From Nocardioides flavescens (lineage in GTDB: Bacteria; Actinomycetota; Actinomycetes; Propionibacteriales; Nocardioidaceae): a stretch of 64,000 nucleotides of DNA. The notes beneath the pieces are model-generated. The model was not told where the DNA came from. It saw nothing but the letters and a program-made list of their open reading frames with translations, and did not search any database. The stretch lies in assembly GCF_009823805.1 (NCBI RefSeq), contig NZ_WUEK01000014.1, positions 45,472 through 109,471 of the forward strand, written 5' to 3'. The translations under genes and the position numbers were made by a program. Below, piece by piece: positions 58,765 through 64,000 of the stretch (within the stretch, counting starts at the first letter, position 1; each line of letters starts with the position of its first letter).

Positions 58765-60881
58765 CCGCCCCGGTGACCGCGCCCGCGACCGCGCCCGCCG
58801 TCGTGCACCGCGACGACATCCAGGGCCTGCGCGCCATCGCGGTCGTGACGGTGATCTGCGCGCACGCCGGGGTGCCGTTCCTCCCGGGCGGCTTCGTCGG
58901 CGTCGACGTGTTCTTCGTGATCTCGGGCTTCCTCATCACCCAGCTGCTGTTCCGCGAGGTCGAGCGGACCGGGCGCGTCTCGCTGTCGGGCTTCTACGCT
59001 CGCCGGGCCCGGCGCATCCTGCCGGCGGCCACCCTGGTCACCCTCGCGACCCTGGCCGCCTCGGCGATCTGGCTCTCCGCGGTCGACCTGCAGACGATCG
59101 TGCGCGACGCGCTGTGGTCGACGTTCTTCCTGGCCAACGTGCACTTCGCGGCGGTCGGCACCGACTACTTCGCCCAGGAGGAGCCGCCCTCGCCGCTGCA
59201 GCACTACTGGTCACTGTCGGTCGAGGAGCAGTTCTACCTCGTCTGGCCGATCGTGCTGCTGGTCCTCGTGCTCCTCGCCGCGCGGCGCGGTCGGCGCACC
59301 GGGCTGCCTCGCGGCCCGGTCGCCGCGGTGCTGGTCGTGGCGACGCTGGCGTCGTTCGCGTGGTCGGCCGCCTCGACCGCCTCGACCCCGCTCTCGGCGT
59401 ACTTCTCGACCCCTGCGCGAGCCTGGGAGCTCGGTCTCGGCGCGCTCACGGCGCTGGTCGCGCCCGCCGTCGCGGGCCGGCTGAGCACCGCCGCCCGCTC
59501 GGCGCTCTGCCTGGCCGGGCTCGGGCTCATCTTGCTGGCGTGCGTGGCGTTCTCGGAGGCGACGCCGTTCCCCGGCTCGGCCGCGGCGGTGCCGGTCGTC
59601 GGCTCCGCGCTCGTGCTGCTGGCCGGGGCGGCCGGGCCCGCGGGTGCGGCCGGGCGGCTGCTCGGTGTGCGCCCGATGCAGGTCGTGGGGGACTGGTCCT
59701 ACTCGCTCTACCTGTGGCACTGGCCGGTGCTCATCATCGCCGAGCGGTACGTCGACGCGCCGCTCGGCGTCGTGCGCGCCACCGCGTGCGTGGCGCTCAC
59801 CTTCGTCCTCTCGGCGCTGACCTACCGCTTCGTCGAGCAGCCGTTCCGCAGCCCGGTGCGGTTCCCCACGCGACGGGCGATCGCGCTCTACCCGGGGGCG
59901 GTGGCCCTCGTGGCGGCGAGCGCGTTCGGCGGGCAGTGGTACAGCGAGTACTCCTCCGGGGCGCTCGGCGACAACCCCGCCATCACGCTGACGAACTTCG
60001 GCGCCGACCCGTCCTCGGTCGACCTGGCCAAGGACAAGACCGTCGCGCTCGTGCAGGCCTCGGTGATCGCAGCCCGCAACGACATGGCGATCCCGAGCAA
60101 GCTGCGGCCGGACCTGCTGTCGGTGCGCGACGACGAGCCGGACGTCGGGGCGTGCGACTACGAGAAGGACTCGCGCGAGGTCTGCCCCCGCGGCGACGTC
60201 GACGCCGACCGCTCGATCGTGGTCTTCGGCAACTCCCACGGCCGGATGTGGATCCCGGCGTTCGACAAGATCGGCGAGGAGCTCGGCTACACCACCTACT
60301 ACTTCGTCAAGCCCAACTGCGCGGCCACGCTCGTCACGGTCGGTCAGCTCGAGCCGGGCTCACCGCTGTGGCAGGAGTGCGACGACTTCCGGGCCTTCGC
60401 CCTCGACCAGATCGCGCAGCTCGACCCCGACCTGGTCGTCGTCTCGACGAGCGGCCCCAACCCGGTGCTCTACGACGCCGACGGCAACCGCATCCCCAAG
60501 GACGGGCTCGACGCCGCCGCGCGGCAGGGCTACGTCGACCTCTTCACCCGGCTCGACTCCACCGCCCAGCGCACCGTCCTGCTGCGCGACGTACCGAAGA
60601 ACGAGAACCTGCCCGACGAGTGCCTGACCGAGCAGAGCAACACCCTCGGCGACTGCCTGTGGAAGCCGCTCGCGGCCTCGACCCAGGACGCCGACATCTC
60701 GGTGGACGCCGCGGAGGCGACCGGCACCGAGGTCGTCGACCCGACGAAGTGGGTCTGCTGGCAGGGCGAGTGCCCTGCGGTCATCGGCGACGTCCTGCCC
60801 TACCGCGACCGCGGCCACCTCACCACGGTGTACGCCGGGTCGCTGGCGGGTGAGCTCGAACGAGCTCTGGGTCTGCAATAG
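58761..60881 (+). CDS. OafA-type O-acyltransferase with SGNH domain, copy 2
   Basis: A 706-residue paralogue of the previous protein with the same order of domains: DIQGLRAIAVVTVICAHAGV, GFVGVDVFFVISGFLITQLL and SLSVEEQFYLVWPIVLLVL in the membrane part, and an SGNH part at about 440-706. The nucleophile block is FGNSHGRMWIP with Ser492, so the usual Asp of GDSH is Asn491; the last block DRGHLT with His686 is kept. The tandem pair with GTGA overlap suggests different acceptor positions. A palindromic repeat pair follows at once. Confidence 0.92.
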   Translation: MTAPVTAPATAPAVVHRDDIQGLRAIAVVTVICAHAGVPFLPGGFVGVDVFFVISGFLITQLLFREVERTGRVSLSGFYARRARRILPAATLVTLATLAASAIWLSAVDLQTIVRDALWSTFFLANVHFAAVGTDYFAQEEPPSPLQHYWSLSVEEQFYLVWPIVLLVLVLLAARRGRRTGLPRGPVAAVLVVATLASFAWSAASTASTPLSAYFSTPARAWELGLGALTALVAPAVAGRLSTAARSALCLAGLGLILLACVAFSEATPFPGSAAAVPVVGSALVLLAGAAGPAGAAGRLLGVRPMQVVGDWSYSLYLWHWPVLIIAERYVDAPLGVVRATACVALTFVLSALTYRFVEQPFRSPVRFPTRRAIALYPGAVALVAASAFGGQWYSEYSSGALGDNPAITLTNFGADPSSVDLAKDKTVALVQASVIAARNDMAIPSKLRPDLLSVRDDEPDVGACDYEKDSREVCPRGDVDADRSIVVFGNSHGRMWIPAFDKIGEELGYTTYYFVKPNCAATLVTVGQLEPGSPLWQECDDFRAFALDQIAQLDPDLVVVSTSGPNPVLYDADGNRIPKDGLDAAARQGYVDLFTRLDSTAQRTVLLRDVPKNENLPDECLTEQSNTLGDCLWKPLAASTQDADISVDAAEATGTEVVDPTKWVCWQGECPAVIGDVLPYRDRGHLTTVYAGSLAGELERALGLQ

Positions 60882-60887
60882 CCCACC

Positions 60888-60974
60888 GGTGGTGGAGGAG
60901 GGCCGCTGGGCCCGTCTCGAAACCACCCTCACCGACAGTGGTTTCGAGACAGGACTTCGTCCTTCCTCAACCAT
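60888..60974. repeat. REP-like inverted repeat pair
   Basis: Two palindromic units, 60888-60926 and 60938-60974, are close variants of the four units at 50170-50359 but in the opposite order. The second is identical to the left-type unit except in its last arm (ACCATC for ACCACC). It starts 6 bp after the acyltransferase stop codon. Confidence 0.85.
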
Positions 60975-60992
60975 CGGGTCGGAAATGACGAC

Positions 60993-61030
60993 GTCCGCGG
61001 AGTCGCCCGGTGCCGGGCGACTCCGCGGAC
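60993..61030. terminator. 18-bp perfect hairpin between convergent genes
   Basis: 60993-61010 pairs without mismatch with 61013-61030, leaving only TG between the arms. It lies 8 bp past the stop of the small ORF on the minus strand and behind the OafA operon, so it can end both transcripts. It is one of the two strongest hairpins in the window. Confidence 0.88.
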
Positions 61031-61038
61031 GGGTCGGA

Positions 61039-61152
61039 TCAGCTGTGCGCGAGGGCCGTGGCCGGACGTCGCACGGGGTGGGAGACCATCCAGATGCCGC
61101 GCAGCAGGACGGTGAGCCAGGCCACGAGGGCCAGTGCGGAGACGACGACCAC
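61039..61152 (-). CDS. Tiny single-helix membrane protein downstream of the ferritin-like gene
   Basis: A 37-codon ORF from GTG at 61152, 5 bp after the ferritin-like stop, with an AAGAAGGG site about 8 bases upstream. The product (MVVVSALALVAWLTVLLRGI, then WMVSHPVRRPATALAHS) is one membrane helix with a basic tail. The spacing, ribosome site and the terminator right behind support translation, but length makes this uncertain. Confidence 0.5.
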   Translation of the reverse strand: MVVVSALALVAWLTVLLRGIWMVSHPVRRPATALAHS

Positions 61153-61157
61153 GACGA

Positions 61158-62099
61158 TCAGCCCTTCTTGCGGCGCTGGTTGGCGCTGGTGGTGAGCACG
61201 CCGTTGGTGCCCTTGGGGAAGAACCCACCCTTGCGGGCCTTCTTGTCGGTCAGGTACGCGATGTTGTGCACCTGGAACGGGTCGCGCGAGTAGGCGATGC
61301 CGTTCTTGTCCGTCGGCACCAGGTTGGCCACCTGGGCGGTGCCGATGCCCTGGTCGTCGTTCTTGCGGCCGTCGAGGCTGTCGCGGGCGTCGCTGATCGC
61401 CTGCGCCTGGGCGTAGAGGCCCTTCTGGTAAAGCGCGGTGCGCACGATGCCCGCGTGGTAGGCCTCGACCGCGAGGATGCCGGCGGCGGCCTCGAGGTAG
61501 GTCTTGTTCTGGATCAGGGGAGCGGCGCCCTTGTAGGCCGTGACCCCGACGTCCTCGAAGATGAAGGCGGCCAGCAGGAAGCTGTCCTCGTCGAGGAACG
61601 GGTTGAAGGTCTGACCCGGCTGGATCAGGCCGGCAGCCGTGGCGGCGGCGGTGAAGCTGCTCTGCAGGTCGATGGCCGGGCGGGCGACCTTGGCGCCGCC
61701 GAGGGCCTTGCGCAGGAACTTCACGTGGTCGAGCTCGTCGATCGCGATCTCACGGGCGTAGTTGGCGATGGCCGGGGTCTTGAACGGCACCGCCGAGCCG
61801 CCGACGACACCGCCCTTCTTGCCCTTGCCGCCGGTGAGGTTGTTCTTCAGCCCGGTGCCGAACGCAGCGATGTTGTAGAACTCCGCCTCGAGGTACTCGA
61901 GGTTGAGCGCGAAGTTGAGGATCGCGCCGTCGGTGATCTTGGGGGCGGCCATCGCGCCGTCGGTCATCGCGCCGAGGGCGGTCGCGCCGCCGACGGTCCC
62001 GAGGCCGGCGACACCGGCAGCCTTGAGGAACGAGCGGCGGTCCGCCTCGTTCTCCGCGCTGCGGTTGATCATGTCGGTGACTACTGCCTTGCCGAACAA
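61158..62099 (-). CDS. Tat-exported ferritin-like domain protein
   Basis: A 313-residue protein. A twin-arginine signal (DRRSFLKAAGVAGLGTVGGA, cut after AMAA near residue 52) directs folded export. The ferritin-like four-helix bundle has the di-metal ligands in order: NLEYLEAEFYNIAAFG, AIDELDHVKFLRKAL, FIFEDVGVTAYKGAA and ILAVEAYHAGIVRTALYQ. The family includes desiccation-related proteins. Start is a TTG at 62099 behind a GGAGAG site; an ATG ten codons later is an alternative. It is divergent from mntH. Confidence 0.88.
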   Translation of the reverse strand: MFGKAVVTDMINRSAENEADRRSFLKAAGVAGLGTVGGATALGAMTDGAMAAPKITDGAILNFALNLEYLEAEFYNIAAFGTGLKNNLTGGKGKKGGVVGGSAVPFKTPAIANYAREIAIDELDHVKFLRKALGGAKVARPAIDLQSSFTAAATAAGLIQPGQTFNPFLDEDSFLLAAFIFEDVGVTAYKGAAPLIQNKTYLEAAAGILAVEAYHAGIVRTALYQKGLYAQAQAISDARDSLDGRKNDDQGIGTAQVANLVPTDKNGIAYSRDPFQVHNIAYLTDKKARKGGFFPKGTNGVLTTSANQRRKKG

Positions 62100-62324
62100 T
62101 GTGCTCTCCGATCAAGAAAGGGATCTGGACGAGGACCCACGTCGTGGGCTTGCATCCCGGACAGGCGTGCACTGCCGTCCTCGCGGTGGGTTCGGTACCC
62201 CCGGCCCGTCGGATTGGTCCTGGTGGGAAATTTTTCGAGAAGTTGGCTCGACGGTCGTCCAATCCGGACACCCGGGGGCACCGAACCACTCGCCGGCAGC
62301 CGGTCGACAGGAGACGATGCCCTC
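62100..62324. promoter_or_regulatory. Divergent region between ferritin-like gene and mntH
   Basis: These 225 bp must carry both promoters. An AT-rich patch GGGAAATTTTTCGAG at 62225-62239 stands out from the GC-rich surroundings. I cannot identify an MntR, DtxR or Fur box by eye. Confidence 0.3.
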
Positions 62325-63557
62325 ATGTTCCAGGACCGCAGTCGGACCGTCCCCCGAGCGCTGGTCCGGGGACCGCTGCCGCTGCTGGGCCCCGCGTTCG
62401 TCACGGCCATCGCGTACGTCGACCCGGGCAACTTCGCGACCAACCTGACCGCCGGCTCGACGTACGGCTACCTGCTCGTGTGGGTGGTCGTGGTCAGCAA
62501 CCTGATGGCGATGCTCATCCAGTACCTCTCCGCCAAGGTCGGCATCGCCACCGGCAAGACGCTGCCCGCGCTGTGCCGCGACGAGTTCTCGCGGCGCACC
62601 AACAAGGGCCTGTGGCTGCAGGCCGAGGGCGTGGCGATCGCGACCGACCTGGCCGAGGTCGTGGGCGGGGCGCTCGCGCTGAAGATCCTCTTCGACCTCC
62701 CGCTCGTCGTCGGCGGGCTCATCACCGCCCTCGTGGCCTTCGGGCTGCTGGTCCTGCACGGCCGGGGGCACCGTCCGTTCGAGGTCGCGATCACCGGGCT
62801 GCTCGCCGTCATCCTGATCGGCTTCCTCTACGACGTGGCGCACAGCGGTCTGGAGCCGCTCGCGATCGTCCAGGGCACGGTCCCGCGCTTCGACGGCCCC
62901 GACTCGCTCATGCTGGCCGCCGGCATGCTCGGCGCGACGGTGATGCCACACGCGATCTACCTGCACAGCGCGCTCACCAACGGTCGCTACGTGCGGCGCA
63001 CGGAGGAGCAGCGACGGGCCCTGGTGCGCAGCCAGCGCATCGACGTCGTGAGCGCCATGTCGATCGCGGGCGTCATGAACCTGCTGCTGCTGGTCATCGG
63101 CGCCGCCGCGCTGCGAGGGGACGGCCCGCCCGTCGACACCATCGAGGGCGCGCACGCGGCGTTCGGCGCCCAGCTCGGCGCGGGAGCGGCGCTGCTGTTC
63201 GCGCTCTCGCTCCTGGCCTCCGGCTTCGCCGCCTCCTCGGTCGGCACGCTCTCGGGCCAGATCGTGATGGAGGGGTTCATCCAGCGCCGCATCCCGCTGG
63301 TGCTGCGTCGGGGCATCACCCTCGCTCCCGCCCTGGCCGTGCTCGCCCTCGGCATCGACCCCACGCGGGCACTGGTGGTCTCACAGGTGGTGCTGTCGTT
63401 CGGCATCCCGTTCGCCCTGGTGCCGCTCGTGCTGTTCACGCGCCGGCGGGACCTCATGGGCGGGCTGGTGAACCGGCAGGTGACCACGCTGGCGGCCGCT
63501 GTCGTGGCGGCGCTGATCATCGCCCTCAACGGCGTGCTGCTCGTCCAGCTCGTCTGA
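62325..63557 (+). CDS. mntH: Nramp-family divalent metal (manganese) transporter
   Basis: A 410-residue transporter with eleven hydrophobic segments. Nramp hallmarks are AIAYVDPGNFATNLTAGSTY in helix 1 (DPGN metal site) and ATVMPHAIYLHSALT in helix 6 (MPH motif). It imports Mn2+ (possibly Fe2+) with protons. ATG at 62325 is used; an AGGAG site lies 11 bases before it, a bit far. The frame is open far upstream, but that part is a shadow of the ferritin-like gene. A hairpin follows the stop. Confidence 0.93.
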   Translation: MFQDRSRTVPRALVRGPLPLLGPAFVTAIAYVDPGNFATNLTAGSTYGYLLVWVVVVSNLMAMLIQYLSAKVGIATGKTLPALCRDEFSRRTNKGLWLQAEGVAIATDLAEVVGGALALKILFDLPLVVGGLITALVAFGLLVLHGRGHRPFEVAITGLLAVILIGFLYDVAHSGLEPLAIVQGTVPRFDGPDSLMLAAGMLGATVMPHAIYLHSALTNGRYVRRTEEQRRALVRSQRIDVVSAMSIAGVMNLLLLVIGAAALRGDGPPVDTIEGAHAAFGAQLGAGAALLFALSLLASGFAASSVGTLSGQIVMEGFIQRRIPLVLRRGITLAPALAVLALGIDPTRALVVSQVVLSFGIPFALVPLVLFTRRRDLMGGLVNRQVTTLAAAVVAALIIALNGVLLVQLV

Positions 63558-63565
63558 CCGGGCCA

Positions 63566-63596
63566 CCTCACCTTCACCCCCGTGGGTGGGGTGAGG
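63566..63596 (+). terminator. Hairpin after mntH
   Basis: An inverted repeat (CCTCACC at 63566-63572 with GGTGAGG at 63590-63596, and inner ACCCC/GGGT pairs) lies 8 bp after the mntH stop. It has mismatched bulges and no T-run. Confidence 0.6.
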
Positions 63597-63622
63597 CGCG
63601 GAGGCGCGGATACCTGGACGCG

Positions 63623-64000
63623 GTGACGTCCCTCCCGAAGCCCCGAGGCCGCCTCAGCGACGCCGTGCTGCTCGCCCTGCGCGAGCTCCCCGAGCAGCCG
63701 GTCGAGCGGATCGACGCCGAACCCGAGTCCGACGACGACGCCGCGATCACCCTCTGGACGCTGCACGAGCTGCACTACCGCGGGTTCGACGAGGTCGACG
63801 ACCGCGCCGAGTGGGAGCCCGAGCTGCTCCGGGTGCGTCGCCGGCTGGAGGAGCGCCTCGAGGCGGCGCTGCGCGAGCGCTGGCCGGGGGTGCCGGACGG
63901 TCTCGACCTCCAGCGCGACTTCTTCGACTGGGTCGCCGACCACGACGGGCCGTCCATCGCCCGCCACGTGCACACCGCGGCGACGCGGGACCAGGTGCTC
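63623..64000 (+). CDS. Iron-containing redox enzyme family protein, N-terminal part
   Basis: GTG at 63623 opens 126 codons to the window end. The visible part starts MTSLPKPRGRLSDAVLLALR, and has ITLWTLHELHYRGFDEVDDR and AEWEPELLRVRRRLEERLEA. This is the conserved front of the heme-oxygenase-like iron-containing redox family, whose metal-binding Glu/His helices come later and are not visible. Activity cannot be assigned; such di-iron proteins include oxidative decarboxylases and N-oxygenases. Confidence 0.75.
   Translation, partial: MTSLPKPRGRLSDAVLLALRELPEQPVERIDAEPESDDDAAITLWTLHELHYRGFDEVDDRAEWEPELLRVRRRLEERLEAALRERWPGVPDGLDLQRDFFDWVADHDGPSIARHVHTAATRDQVL

Noticed and set aside
61134..62324. 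Very long N-terminal extension of mntH (about 397 codons)
   Set aside because: It is antisense to the ferritin-like gene, and the Nramp N-terminus fits the ATG at 62325.

Overview
The window is about 64 kb of very GC-rich DNA with dense, short-spaced genes and many GTG starts. The actinobacterial marker set is clear: WhiB1, SigR/RsrA, a SigF-type stress sigma cluster, the tiny ribosomal protein bL37, a mycobacterial-type 2-oxoglutarate decarboxylase (Kgd) with its DUF6104 neighbour, Ni-superoxide dismutase with SodX, and PdtaS. Together with the protein signatures and a GTGGTTTCGAGAC-type palindromic repeat, this points to a Nocardioides-like member of the Propionibacteriales. The genus is inferred, not proven. 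I see no rRNA, tRNA, CRISPR array or phage module.

Layout. 1-1.0 kb: right part of an IS481-family element with three 23-bp-spaced end repeats. 1.0-7.5 kb: VOC protein, a secreted DUF11-repeat/sortase fusion, a LysE exporter, a secreted Gly-Thr-repeat protein and a GntP permease. 7.6-19.0 kb: an L-arabinose utilisation locus with LacI regulator, galM, a YtfQRT-YjfF-type ABC transporter, second LacI regulator, araB and araA. It has three near-identical LacI-type operators and a stem-loop behind the binding-protein gene; araD is absent. 19-29.6 kb: small ORFs, sulfotransferase, TagD-like cytidylyltransferase, DUF445, S4 protein, FKBP, SDR, CBS protein, HisN, DUF2231, then RsgA, AroA, DoxX and a composite sigma-like/zinc-finger membrane protein on the minus strand.

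29.7-41 kb is regulatory and stress-related: HMCES/YedK, a hydrolase, SigR-RsrA behind an exact SigR-type promoter, bL37, thioesterase, GNAT, a TPP enzyme, PdtaS, WhiB1, RsbW-SigF and a second SigF-like factor with a SigF-type promoter. 41-50 kb holds divergent sodN/sodX, malic enzyme, two oxidoreductases, a TetR regulator divergent from a ferredoxin-reductase/fatty-acyl desaturase pair, an acetoacetate-decarboxylase-like protein and a secreted DUF1906/peptidoglycan-binding protein. 50-54 kb: palindromic repeats, DUF6104 and Kgd.

54.4-61 kb is a compact cell-surface operon (lipoprotein, LCP ligase, sulfotransferase, two tandem OafA/SGNH acyltransferases) with 4-bp overlaps. It ends in another palindromic repeat pair and a long perfect hairpin. 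The right end carries a Tat-exported ferritin-like protein with a tiny downstream membrane ORF, a divergent MntH manganese transporter and the start of an iron-containing redox enzyme.

The best candidates for something little described are the DUF11-sortase fusion, the composite sigma-like/anti-sigma-like membrane protein, the LCP-sulfotransferase-double OafA surface operon (second OafA with GNSH instead of GDSH), the interspersed palindromic repeat family and the araD-less arabinose locus. I see no clearly new defence or mobile system.
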